From: Rhodeus uyekii
Lineage: Eukaryota > Chordata > Actinopteri > Cypriniformes > Acheilognathidae
NCBI GenBank assembly: GCA_037043235.1
Contig: JAWRVZ010000131.1
Span: 186,001 to 250,000, forward strand
DNA length: 64,000 nt
Direction: 5' to 3'
In this document: positions 46,451 to 57,959 of the stretch, in pieces
Layout: every line of letters starts with the position of its first letter
How positions within the stretch are numbered: position 1 is the first letter of the stretch
The notes under the pieces: model-generated
Database searches by the model: none
Told to the model about the DNA's origin: nothing
What the model saw: only the letters and a program-made list of their open reading frames with translations
Made by a program: the position numbers and the translations under genes

Positions 46451-47462
46451 TCCGTTGTTTTCACGTGACGTCATCGAAACTTGCGTACCGGCATATCCGC
46501 CATTTTGATTCCCTATGCAAAGCAACGACAAAGCTTGTATATTCAAAACTTATGCTCACAAACGCCTATGTGTGGAATTTTTGGATGTTCAAATAGGCCA
46601 GGAGTAAGTACAGATGTAAGATTTTTTAAACTTCCAAAAGTGATAACTGGACAATGTGAAAGAACACAAATTTTGTCAGAAGAAAGGCGACGTGTATGGA
46701 AAGCTGCGATCAACAGGGCTGACATTCAGACTGAAGAAAAATGGAATAGAACGATCATATGCTCTAAACATTTTGTAGGGGGTAAGTTTAAATGTATTGA
46801 CAATATTTAATATGTTTAGAAGCTGCAATTTATACCAAAAGTAAAAATGTGTTACAGTCGACAGACAATAACCCACCCCACCCACTTTGTCCTAATTAGT
46901 AACTTTCCCCAAAATGCCTTCGTAACTCAATAAACTTAACCTTTAGCAGTATTTGACATTCCTTTACCTTTTGTTTATTGTTAGAAATTGGAAACATATT
47001 CAACAATTAAAATAATACAAGTTAAATTCAACCAATTTGTCTAACGTCCTTTATATTGAAATTCGATTCAGCAGTTAAAATAACACCTAACGTTATATTT
47101 TATATCTCCTTTTTAGGCGTTAAAGACACAGAGCAGTGATGAAAACACATGTTCATGTTAATTCAGTCCATGGAGAGGTTCATGAATGTGAAAGTACAGA
47201 GCGTTCTAAAACTGCGGTAACTTGTCCTCATTCCACCACGTGTATCCATAAACACAACAGAAGTCACTTATGTTAATTGTTTTTGATTTACAATCTACAA
47301 ATATGTAGTATTAGAGTAATAAAGAGTATGATAACAAGTAAAATTAGCGACGATCGTCAATAAGATATACGAGTTGACACTGACAGTAGGGAATCAAAAT
47401 GGCGGTGCGCAGTGCATGGTGGGTAACTACGCAAGTTTTGTGACGTCCGTGAAAACAACGGA
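46451..47462 (+). mobile_element. TIR element carrying a THAP exon
   Basis: The arms are inverted over about 66-76 bp: TCCGTTGTTTTCACG, GACGTCA, AAACTTGCGTA and CCGCCATTTTGATTCCCTA occur in order from the left end and, reversed, from the right end (47387-47462). TA flanks both sides (46449-46450 and 47463-47464). The 1012-bp body encodes one THAP exon and no DDE transposase. THAP domains occur in P-element and, from memory, ISL2EU/IS4EU-type transposases; the TA duplication argues against a P element (8 bp). A non-autonomous derivative of a THAP-coding transposon is likely. Confidence 0.82.
46568..46781 (+). CDS. THAP zinc-finger DNA-binding exon
   Basis: From ATG at 46568 (chosen because THAP domains start within a few residues of the first ligand) the frame reads MCGIFGCSNRPG, then FFKLPK, a RRVWKAAINR helix, WNRT and ICSKHF. 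The C2CH ligands are Cys2, Cys7, Cys65 and His68, with the conserved Pro of FFKLP, the Trp and the Phe of the CSKHF block. The exon ends at a strong donor (GGGG/GTAAGT, GT at 46782-46783). A pyrimidine-rich acceptor lies at 47101-47116; joining there gives six more codons after the junction codon and a stop at 47137. No stop or frameshift within the domain. An upstream in-frame ATG exists at 46481. Confidence 0.8.
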
Positions 47463-47464
47463 TA

Positions 47465-48259
47465 TAGCTCTAATAAAGCTATTATTGTCAGACAGACATA
47501 ATGCTGTTCAGCAATCTTTTTATTGTTTTTGGCTTTGCAGAATATCTTCCAAATATTATCAATGTACTCCTGTATGTTTTATTATGAACTTCTCATCTCT
47601 CTAGAGCACAATTTAATGTTCACATTAGCACTTTCAATAGCCCACATTAGTGTGACACATAGTTCTCACTCAAACAATAACAAACTGCTCTATGGTGTAA
47701 TGCTGATAGCATGGTGTGTGCTCTATGTGCCATGAGCCATTTAGAGCTTATAATGTGAGAACAGTAGGCCTAAGCATGACAGAAAGGCTAGCAGGAAACA
47801 GAGTATTTGTGAATAAATTTGTGTGTACCTTCTATCCATAAAGGAGTTCAGGGCGGGAACATTATGGAGAACACATTACCTTGCTGTCTTGTGAACTAAA
47901 ACTGTGGGAAATGGGTAATTTAAAAAAATTGCTGTGATCTTGCTAGTTTTACTGGAACAAAATAGTTTTCCCATATTATAGGTATACCAATTTCTACTGG
48001 TTCCAAAGTCTAACACCTAAAGAAATATTAAAACATTACATATGAATCTTCAGTCTGAGTGACCTATAAATAAATAATTGGTGGTAGCCATGTTGAGATC
48101 ACATGATTAGCATGTCTTTCAAATTTGGAGCAAATTACTCAATTACCTCAAATTTACTTAAAAGTCTTTTTCTTTTTTTTATAACTAATCCTGCAGTAAT
48201 GTGGCTGCTTCAGAGCTACTGGTTTCTGTAGAAAGACTAATGCTGTTGCATTAGTTGTT
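47465..48259. other. Unassigned DNA
   Basis: No gene or transposon end recognised. Confidence 0.45.
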
Positions 48260-48317
48260 CAGGAAGTGAATTAAATGCAAAATTCAACTATTACCCATTA
48301 ACTACTCACTTGTCATG
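48260..48317. repeat. AAGGGATAGTTCACCC-family fragment
   Basis: AAAATTCAACTATTACCCAT and TAACTACTCAC match the interior of the dispersed repeat. The repeat appears to resume after the LTR at 48786 (TCATGGTTTGGCG), so the LTR inserted into it. Confidence 0.5.
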
Positions 48318-48785
48318 TGTTACGGCGGGGTGCTGGTGTGCGATGCGGGGCGAGGAATCACAGGAAGAGAACAGGTTGCAATGCAACGCTCACTTTATTC
48401 AAAATAAACACAAAAACCAAAACACTTTAAATATCAAACAAAACGGCATTCATAGTGAAAACCATGGAGATTACACAGAGTATATAAACAAGTAAGGAGA
48501 TGGCATCCACACACAACAGCAAAACACAGATTGCCAAAATCCTGACACTGGCGACGTCAACAACCGACAAAGACAAGGGAATGACGAACACCTGGGTGGA
48601 TTAACAATGTGACTGATTACAGGATAGGTGCAGGAAGGACACAGGAAGATACACAAAGGGGACCCGGAAGTGAAACATGACACACCTGACAGGAAGTTAC
48701 ACATGACCTACACACAGGAAGTGAAACATTGACGCGACACACAGGAAATGCACAGGTTACACAACAAACAGGACAAAGGGTAACA
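48318..48785 (-). mobile_element. Solo LTR with TCATG duplication
   Basis: It runs from TGTTACGGCGGGG to AAAGGGTAACA, 468 bp, with exact TCATG repeats at 48313-48317 and 48786-48790. On the minus strand a TGAATAAAGTG polyadenylation-like signal lies near 48395, and a TATA-like box near 48480. Same family and strand as 43400-43850. No coding sequence adjoins it. Confidence 0.92.
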
Positions 48786-48790
48786 TCATG

Positions 48791-49860
48791 GTTTGGCGTA
48801 ATTCAGACTTTAAGATTCGACTGCTTTTCAATTCAGGGGTTGGTTAGAGTTGGTAGCACAACACAGGAAGCTGATTGGAATTTGAACTGGAATTAAAGGA
48901 CAACGATTTTACTTAAATATAATTCCTGGTCTTAAATATAAATATAATTAAAAGACAGGTGAAGCATTCTGGGAAATAAGGTATTCATCAAGGTATTCAA
49001 ATAAGGTTTCAGGTCAATAAGATTTTTATTATTTATTATGTTTATTATGTATCTGTTACAGCTGCATTTAAAAACATTAATGTTGTTAAATATTATTGCA
49101 ATTTTAACTTTCTATTTTAATATATTTTAAAATGTAATTTCTTCCTGTTGTGATTTGCAGCATAATTTCTCCGGTCTTCAGTGTCACATAATCCTCTTGA
49201 AATCAATTATTTATTATTTCATATTATATACAATATTATGCTATATTATTTGCAGCTCAAGAGACATTTCTCACTATTATCAATGGGGAAAACATTTTTT
49301 CAAGATTATGTGATGAACAGAAAGTTCAAAAGAACAGCATTTATTTGAAATAGAAAACTTTGTAAAAATACAACTTTCTCAACCGACAACTGTATTTATC
49401 CTTGAATAAGGATAGCATTTATATCAAAAATATATTATTGACCCCAAACCTTTGATATGTATTTCACTTTAATTTAACACTACATCCTTACTGTACATTC
49501 AAAATCAAGTTTGCTTCAATATCAAGTAATTCCTTTTTGTAACCTCAGTTCAAATTGTCAGAACCAATTCTGAAGATTGTCGCAGTATAGCTTGAATTTA
49601 CATAATATCGATTGCAAGTGGCTGAGACCCATTATGCACCAAAGCCAAAGACCGCTAATGTCATTGTATCGTGTACAAGGCTCTAATGGACGGTGTGAGA
49701 GTAAGAGAGTAGACAAATAAGGAAGGAGTGAATGAGAGAGAAAAATGTGAGAGATAAAATGAACGTTACTGAGTGAGAGAATGGACGAGTGAATGAGTCT
49801 GCAATAGTCTAACTGAGGAAGAGGCCTAGTGAAGCAGTACTGGTCGGCACCCCACCCCCA
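48791..49860. other. Unassigned AT-rich DNA
   Basis: Contains A/T-rich low-complexity sequence. No gene recognised. Confidence 0.45.
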
Positions 49861-50765
49861 TAGCTCTGTTGCTGATGTGATCTGACAGGGCAATAATTCC
49901 AGCGCTGCTTACTCTCCCACTGCAGTCTAACCCTCAATCCCTTCCACTGACTCCACTTTAAAAGAGGGCTTAACTTGCCAAATAAAAGTAATGTTGAGTT
50001 CAGAGGAAATGGGCTCTATTGTCTCTGACATTATTGCCGTAGAGTTGGGGCTATTTTCAGATGGATGCAGTGGAGAGGTGCATCGTCTGTGGCTCTGTGA
50101 GTGGCAAAATTTAAAATAAAATCCAAAAAGCATTATGTGTTCTCACTCTTCAAGATAAATTGGTAACCATTAATTAGTTCATGTTCAAACGTACCCAAAG
50201 CTCCCTATGCAAACAAAACATCTGCTACCTGGCTGACTGGTGATTGCCGCATTCAAATATTGGCAGATTTGAATTGCAAGATCTTGCTCGCTCGCTAATT
50301 TGCTGGACTAAACGAGCCGCATTCAAACTCAGCTATTGCTTTGTGATGGAAAATAATTAGCTTGTCCCTCATGAATGCCTTAAAGGCCTTGCTGTCTACA
50401 TCATCTCCATGGCTGGCTGATTTTTAAATGTCAGATGACTTCACCAACTTGGTAAACAGCATTTATGTAGCTAGCTGCTGTATGGAAGATCTTTGTAAGT
50501 AATTGTGTAGTCTTTGGCTTTCGGGATGAAGTGAAGAGATGATTTCTTTATTAATAATAATGTCAGGCTGGTAAAATCTTGGAGTCATGAATATTTTCAA
50601 CTGGATCTCTTCAGATCGGCTGGAAACATAATTCACCATGATAAACTTGCAATTGGACTTAAATTTATTTATGCTGCCTCATCAAACTCAGTATATAGGC
50701 ATAAATAAACCCATTACAGTCATTTAATTCCTGTAATTTATGTTATCTAGTGAAGATGTGTCACC
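49861..50765. promoter_or_regulatory. Candidate conserved non-coding element
   Basis: About 900 bp of high-complexity sequence without simple repeats, transposon ends or long frames. It contains several core sites used by developmental regulators: ATTAATTAG, CTATGCAAACAAAACA (POU/FOX-like), AATAATTAGC, CTTTGTGATGG and GCATTCAAA twice (50251 and 50322). This texture is typical of vertebrate developmental enhancers in gene deserts. Purely inferred from composition and motifs; no alignment could be run. Confidence 0.35.
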
Positions 50766-51766
50766 TGCCTGACCAAAAAGTTTGCCTTAAAGTTTAAGGG
50801 AATTCTTGCAGGAAAAATAATGAATAACAATACTAAAAATATTAATTATTAATGTTACATATTAAACCTGCACACTGTCTGTTGGGGATGGGATATCTCC
50901 TGGGTTTTGTCGGCCAAAAGACAACGTTGCACCCCAAAAGTATAGTAATAATAAAAACGTTACTAAATTTGACTACTTGCCGGATACACTAAATAAATTA
51001 CTTACCACTAAATATTAATTTGAAATGGACAAGTCTGTGAAAGGACTGCCATTATAATCAGAGATGCCGTCTACACTGGACGCAGAATGACACAACCAAT
51101 TCCCTATAGTAAACTGATGCCCCCTTGTATATCTGACTCTAACTCTAAGCACTCACTTGAGACAATTACTGACACAAAGGACAAATGGAGACAAATTAAT
51201 GATTCCTTTGTTGTACATTGTAGGTAACCTTATTAAGCTGTTGCAAGGCGACGTGACAACCATTGCATCCTGTGTAGACATGGTTCTTTAAAGACAAGAA
51301 CATATGACAAAATCTATCTCGCCTTTGGATTGATCAGTACAATGGTGGGTAATGACAAGACTACAGTGAGTTGTGACAAATTGAAACAAGTTAAGACATC
51401 ACTTAGAGACTTCACACCAAGAATACAAAGATAAGTCAATTGAATTTTAAAAAGTTGTAGTAAAGTATTAATTCCAGTGTGTTTCAAATAAATATGTTTC
51501 GATGCCTTTGGGTTCCCCAAGAAACTTTGCATTCGCTTGTAATATCTTTGCATTTGCAAAAAATGCAAAGGTTTCCTGAGCAAATGCGTTTCCTTGAGAA
51601 ACTTTGTAAAACATTTGTGAAGAGAACGTTATTTTATGACAAAATTTGACAATTTTATATTATTATGTTATAGAATTTTAAAAGCACTGAGAATTAAGAT
51701 GGTTTGCTTATTTCCCAGTCCAGTCAGGCTAGTTTGAGTTACTTTTTAGCTGATCATGTTGCAAGA
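50766..51766. other. Unassigned DNA with a possible short TIR element
   Basis: GTCTACACTGGACGCA at 51070 and its approximate inverse TGCATCCTGTGTAGAC ending at 51279 could bound a ~210-bp MITE. Its class is unknown and no clear duplication is seen. Confidence 0.35.
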
Positions 51767-51771
51767 CTTGC

Positions 51772-52494
51772 TGCCAGGGTTCTGCCACATTCAGTCTAGT
51801 AATCTCTTGTTGTGGCGGTGCTCTGACGCTACCGTAATGTCTCGTGTTTGATGTGTGTGCGCACGGCTTCGAGGCCGCTTGTCTGTGTGACGTCTTTTGT
51901 GCGAGTTATGATGTCCGGTCCCAATACTTTGGTCTGGTTCAGTTTCGGTTTTGGATTGGGATTCGGGCATTCATAACTCGTGTGTTCGTCCTTGTCCTGA
52001 GCTCGCGAGCCGAGTGCTTCCTCATTTTCATGAGCTCTGTTTTGTGAGTGGGCGCGGTTCAAGCGCTGCGCGAGTCCCGTTCTCTCGGGTCTGTGTGCAG
52101 TGTTGTGTTTTTGTGATGCGTCTTTGTTTTGTTAACACGCGGCGATTCGCATTGGCCGCGTGTTTGTCTCGTCAATGTGTACCCTCCCACCTTGTTTCCC
52201 TGCTTAACTTTGATTTGCCCCAGCTGTGTTCTCATCAATCACCGTTCCTCATGTGTGCACTTAATCCATCCGTGTCTGTTCTTGTGCTGGTTTCTCGTCG
52301 TTGAATGGTTGTGTGCTCCTTGTCCCTGTCTCCAGTCAAGTTTTGCTATTCTAGTTTTAGTTCAGTCCAGTCTAGCTTTGTTTTCCCCCCTCGGGGTGGT
52401 TTTTGTTGAGTTTTTGTTGTTAATAAATCCCCATGCTCTCGCATCATTGAGTCCTCGCCTCATCTATCTCCACACACCCTGACACTTGCTTGAT
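51772..52494 (+). mobile_element. Solo LTR with CTTGC duplication
   Basis: It starts TGCCAGGGTTCTGCC and ends ACACCCTGACA, 723 bp, flanked by exact CTTGC repeats (51767-51771 and 52495-52499). It has a TTAATAAATCCCC polyadenylation signal near 52420 and a CG-rich U3/R. The terminal hexamers CAGGGT/ACCCTG are inverted. It is the longest LTR in the window and the complete reference for the truncated copy at 39745. Confidence 0.93.
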
Positions 52495-52499
52495 GACCA

Positions 52500-54107
52500 A
52501 TTAAAGCAGCTGAACACTAGTTTGACCAGATTGTGAGACAAACCTTAAACCAGCTAAGACTGAAAAAGCTTAGGTTGATTCAATCTGTTTTCAACGGGAA
52601 TGAATATTAAGCAATATTTATAATGCAATTTCTGAAAGCAAATCTGTCAAACATATAGTCTAATGACACTATCTTTACCCTCCCCATGCAGTTTCAAAGA
52701 ATAACAAGGCATTTTTGCGTCTTATCCCAGTTATTTTAGCCTTTCTTATGTAGGTTTCTTACGTAATGCTCATATGTTGCTGTAAGAATTTAAGACTAGT
52801 GCAGTGCAAATGTTTTAGTAAGCTGGGCAGCACTCTTTTCACAGAGCGCTTAGTGCCACGTCAGTTCTAATTCTCCTCACCTACCCCTCTCCACCAGGTC
52901 TGAGATGTCTTATGTTCTGTTAGCTCATGAGAAGATACAAGATACACAATGCATTATTTAATATGCAATGAAAGTGCGTGTCAGTAATAATATACTAGTC
53001 ATTTTGTATAAAAGCTCCTACTAAATATAACTGTAAAAATATAAATATAACTGTAAAAGGTAAGCATGATTTAAGAATTTTACAAAAAAAAAAGGGTTTC
53101 CAATTTGTTTCCAGCCTTTTTAACTCTATAGCTTCATTCCTCTTAAACAATAGAATCTGTGCTGCAGCATCTCTCTCACTTTTGCAACATTGTCTCCAAA
53201 GCTTGTGATGCTCTATTTTTAGTTGTGGAGTCGGTTATAGTGCACCGTGGCTGCTCTCCATCGCTCACAATCAGTCAGACGGTTTAAGATTTTGTGTGGT
53301 GTCCAGTCTAAAGAATTGCATTAGAAAAGGCCCATATGACTGTGAGCCAGTTACTGGAATGTCAGCTCATTTACTTCATTCACTTAAAAAACAAGAATTT
53401 CTCTTGAGTCTTGACTGCTATGAGATCCTACGGCATCTTGTTCTAAATGAAGGTTGGAAAAGGATGCTATTTTAATGCACCTCAGAGGAACCTATATAAA
53501 TTGCAGTAAGCAAACAATAAACAGGACCCTTGAAATCGCTGGACTATAAAAACATTCCATTTTTATATGTTGTAATTTTATTATAATTAATGTAGAGAGC
53601 TGCTTGGTAAACCAATGAGGTTAATACAATGATACTAAGGACAACTACTCAAAATAGGTATTCAAATAGATATTGGGTTGCATCAAAAGTGGGCTAGGTC
53701 TAAACAAGGACACAATGAGAAAACAGAGCAGCCAAAATAATACATAAAATGATGTGGGGAACCTAAAGAATGTAGATTGACTGTAAACTTGCACTAAAAA
53801 TCAGCATAAACAGCTCTCTACCATTCTGGTCTGCTAAATGTCCACACTCCATCAGCAATCTAAAAATAAACAGTGTGTTCTATGTCTGTTACTGAGACAC
53901 ATGCGGTTCTGAGTCTGTTTGCAAAAAAATATCCCCCCATTTAAAAAGTTTAATATGTGTTGCAATTGTTATATAAACAAGAACAGTAACACACAACCCA
54001 TATAGGTGAGGATGGCTTAAAGCCTTAAACACTGGGGTTACATTTAGGCTTGTTTCTGTCACAGTCTCGTCATGTTGTTGTTTCCAAATAGGAAAAAGAG
54101 CCTATAA
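52500..54107. other. Unassigned AT-rich non-coding DNA
   Basis: No gene or repeat boundary recognised. Confidence 0.45.
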
Positions 54108-54720
54108 TTTGCACGAGCTCATCAAAATTGGACAGTTGAAGACTGAAAAAATGTTGCCTGGATTTCTTGATTTCGGTTGAGACATTCAGATGGTAGAGAC
54201 AGAATTTGCCGTAAACAGAATGAGAACATGCATTCATCATGCCTTGTTACCAATGTGCAGGCTGGTGGTGGTGGTGGTATAATGATGTGGGCACACTTTA
54301 GGCCCCTTAGTACCAATTGGGCATCGTTTAAATGCCACGGCGAACCTGAGCATTGTTTCTGACCATATCCGTTTATGACCACCATGTACCCACCCTTTGA
54401 TGGCTTATTCTAGAAGGATAATGCACCATGTCACAAAGCTTGAATCATTTCAAATTGGTTTCTTGAAAATGACAATGAGTTCACTGTACTAAAATGGCCC
54501 CCACAGTCACCAGATCTCAAACCAATAGAGCATCTTTGGGATGTGGTGGAACGGGAGCTTCGTGCCCTGGATGTGCATTCCACAAATCTCCATCAACTGC
54601 AAGATGTTATCCTATCAATATGGGCCAACATTTCTAAAGAATGCTTTCAGCATCTCGTTGGATCAATGTCACATAGAATTAATGCAGTTCTGAAGGCAAA
54701 AGGGGGTCAGTATTATAATA
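54108..54720 (+). pseudogene. Tc1 transposase C-terminal remnant
   Basis: The plus strand reads QAGGGGGIMMWAHF (the GGGSVMVWG block), later KDNAPCHKA (DNAPCH, holding the second Asp), LKWPPQSPDLKPIEHLWDVV (third catalytic position in SPDLxPIEHLWD) and a tail to KAKGGQYY near 54714. Stops at about 54360 and near 54415 and a frame change break it. The last 68 residues are intact from 54543. Confidence 0.85.
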
Positions 54721-54764
54721 TCACAATATTAGTATGGTGTTCCTAATAATCCTTTAGGTGAGTG
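54108..54764 (+). mobile_element. Tc1-like transposon, 3' half
   Basis: The right end is GGTGTTCCTAATAATCCTTT then AGGTGAGTG, followed by TA, a known fish Tc1 terminus. The left half, including the DNA-binding domain and 5' terminal repeat, is missing. Confidence 0.85.
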
Positions 54765-54779
54765 TATGTGTGTGTTTGG

Positions 54780-55000
54780 ACAAACAACAATAAATAGGAC
54801 AGACAGATCACACAGAGCTCTAATGAAGAAACAGAAGCTGCCATCTGTTTGGCGTTGCTAGCATTTATAGATTCCTGGTTCGTGACATCACCCATTTCTG
54901 ACGTTTTGGTCAGACTGCATACATGCTTCATGACAGATACACACAGGGGCGTTCCCACAGTGCTTGACACAGCTCGAGTTCCCTTGAAAGGGAACTGAAT
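54780..55000 (-). mobile_element. DIRS1-like terminal repeat fragment
   Basis: It ends at the right with ACACAGCTCGAGTTCCCTTG and AAAGGGAACT, the reversed DIRS terminal phrase, preceded by the leader segment with GTGACATCACC. No coding remains. It abuts the Tc1 end. Confidence 0.6.
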
Positions 55001-55527
55001 TATTGTGGTTTTCAACACTGATGGTTAATTACTTCTCATCAAGAGTCAGATTGGTCATGACCTCTGTAAACGAGCAATCCATTTTTCATGAAAACAAAAA
55101 GTATGAGCAGTCAAGCATATGATAGTGAGTGTATCATTCCTAAAGTGGATATGGGTTTATGGAAATGTACTTCCTTTTGAGAGGGTTAGATTTCACAAGT
55201 TCAATTAAAGTTGAATCAGATTTGGTGTGTGATAATAGATCTCTTAGCGCAAAGGCTGCAATGTTAATTCGTAGAATTCGTTATCTTTTTCGAGTGTCTG
55301 CAGGATCCTGAGAGTTGTGACACCTTTCTGCAGAAATGGTAGATGCTGTATTATATCCCTTATCTAATATATCTCTGTTGCTGGACAGTGAACAAAAAAA
55401 ACAAAATCTGTGATTCTCTTTAAAATTGTTAAATGTCATTGCTTATTATTTAGAGTGGCAATCATTGTCTTTGTTTCAATGTATTAGTGTGAACTGATTC
55501 CATGGCATTCCATCATGAGGGGCGTGT

Positions 55528-55607
<80 letters not shown>

Positions 55608-57959
55608 ATTGTCAAAAGTATGGCCGTTGAAGGTGAAAATAAATCCTGCAATTGTGCAGGCTTAGTCTCTCTTGCATCATTTGAACTCAGTCAGTAAGCA
55701 GCAAAGTAACACAGTCTGTCTTGTACGTCCAGCAGAAGCTGATCTCCCTGGAGGCTGGTAGATATTGTAGAGACAATACGCTTTGGCATCAGGCCAGCCA
55801 GATTGTTAGCCTCGGGCCTTCAATAAAAGGTATGGGACATCACTGTAATGTATTCCATTGTCTGACATATTTCAGAGCAAGAGGTTTGGAGGCGGGGAAA
55901 GAGCGCACCCTGCATGTGAAATTCACTTCAGATTCACTGATTTCCGTCTATATCAGCAAAACAGTGCTAAAGTCTTGGAGGCGTTCCAACATGTCAGCTT
56001 CTGGAGTGGATGACCTATGAAAATGGCAAAAAACTGAACTACTCAATAATGTAATGCTTTCATTAGCCTATTTGTTTTCTCTGCACTTGCACCCAAAGAT
56101 TTGGTTGCAACAAATTTTGTCAAGCATCAGTGATGTTTTAAGTTACAACATAAAATAAGTGCTTTGCTTATCTGAATATATTGGTGCATTTAGAGCAGAA
56201 ATCTTTTATTTTTATTTTTTATCTTTTATATTGTTGTTCTAGATAACCTAATTAACATCATTCTGACCAACAACACAAAAAATAGCACAAGCAATGATTG
56301 CTCTGATTGGTCCCAAAGACCACAACAAAAAAGTATTGACATTTACTGCAATTCAAAATTTGAATGACCTGATCACCTGTGTTATGACAATACACCCTCA
56401 TTAACGACTCGTTCTAACATTACTAGTAATTTCTTTGAAGCAATTGTAGCACTTCTCAAAGGCTGGAGACAAACACTTGCCCACATGACATTTTTACATA
56501 GCTTGGGGTCAGGATTGCAATGAAACCTGACATTTATCTTATATGATGGTTCAACGCCTTTCTTTAGGTTAGCTGTCAACATCCTGTTAAGAATATACAC
56601 CCCCATATAGAGCTGAAAGACACATCTGACACTGCTGAAGATTGATACGCTGTGAAAACTAATAGTCAATGATTCATTTGATATTTAATTCAACTACTGT
56701 TCTCCTACATCAAAATAATTTTTGAGAAATTGCACCCACAGCAAATATTTGCGTTAATTTCATAATGATGCACCACATAAACAGGAACAATTCCATGCAA
56801 ATCTTTTCAAGCTGTTCGTTTTTTCAGAACCACATGATTTAAAAAAAGAGAATGTCAGCTCAAATCCTCCACTCTTTCTTAGACTGAATCTATCTCATGT
56901 GACACTGCCAATGGCTGCAGCGGACTGCTGCATTCAACCCCTCCTCACCCTCCTACCAACCCACTTGCCTGCATCGTCTTCTATCACTAGATTCAGGCCA
57001 TGATGCTGGATTCTGTTTACTGTTCTATTCTTTCCCCAGTGTTGACATGGAGTTGCTATTCTAGGTGCTCCATTTGCCTGTTATGACATTTTAATCTCGT
57101 ACTAATATTGCAGGAATTTCCTGTGGATGCGCAGGAGGACTAGCAACACCTAATAATAGCCCTCTTCATATGCTAATGCAAAGCCCCTGAAATATCACAA
57201 GTATAATGGTGTTATCAATCCACAAATATACATACAATTCTTCCATTTTTCAGTTTTGCATCGTTGCCTCTGGATAGCAATTACGCACTCTTTTAATTTT
57301 CTTGTTGCTGTGCTGGATCATTCTGATTTATAATTCTGAATATATGCATTATTCTGGATTAAATGCAACATGTATGCAACATGCTGCAGCATCGGCAGCC
57401 ATCAACTACAGCAACAGATTATGTGTTCGCTGGTGATTGACATCCAAAGGCCTGCAGTGAAATTATACATGAGTGAGATCATCAGCTGGAATAATGAGGG
57501 AGCAGAACCCCATCCCTGCAGAGTTGACTTAGGATCACTGCTTCTTCAGAGGCGAGGGAGAGCCGATGAGTTCAAAACTGAATCATTGTTCAGTTGGCAT
57601 GTAAAATTTAGCTAATTCATCCCAGAAACCTTGCTTTTTGGAGCGTAAACTTCTGCTGCCAGTTTTTATCTATAAGACTCTTTGAACATGCTTTTAAAAA
57701 TACATTACAAAAATGCCACTCTTCTCTCCGGGTGTTCCTTGTAAAATTTGAAATCACATGACAGTCTGTGATCTCTCTCACACACACATACATGCACACA
57801 CACACAAGGAAGAAAGAATAGACCATATCTGTAGGGTTCCAGAAGTAAAAAGCCAATTTTTCTAATGGAAAAATTCATTTGGATTAAACAATCATGAAAT
57901 GAATGCAGATATAAACGACACCTGACATTTTTAAATGAGTTCAACAAAAACCTAATCAT
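55001..57959. other. Non-coding DNA with a TG repeat and a candidate conserved block
   Basis: Holds a TG microsatellite and, at about 57100-57610, a high-complexity block with CATATGCTAATGCAAAGC (POU octamer-like) and several ATTA cores. A (CA)n stretch lies at 57781-57806. No gene recognised. Confidence 0.4.
55523..55606. repeat. (TG)n microsatellite
   Basis: About 40 TG units with one interruption. It creates a spurious Cys-Val reading frame. Confidence 0.97.

Noticed and set aside
46451..47462. P element assignment for the THAP transposon
   Set aside because: P elements make 8-bp duplications; here only TA is duplicated and the ends do not resemble P ends.
55515..55697. Open frame of repeated Cys-Val
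   Set aside because: Produced entirely by the TG microsatellite.
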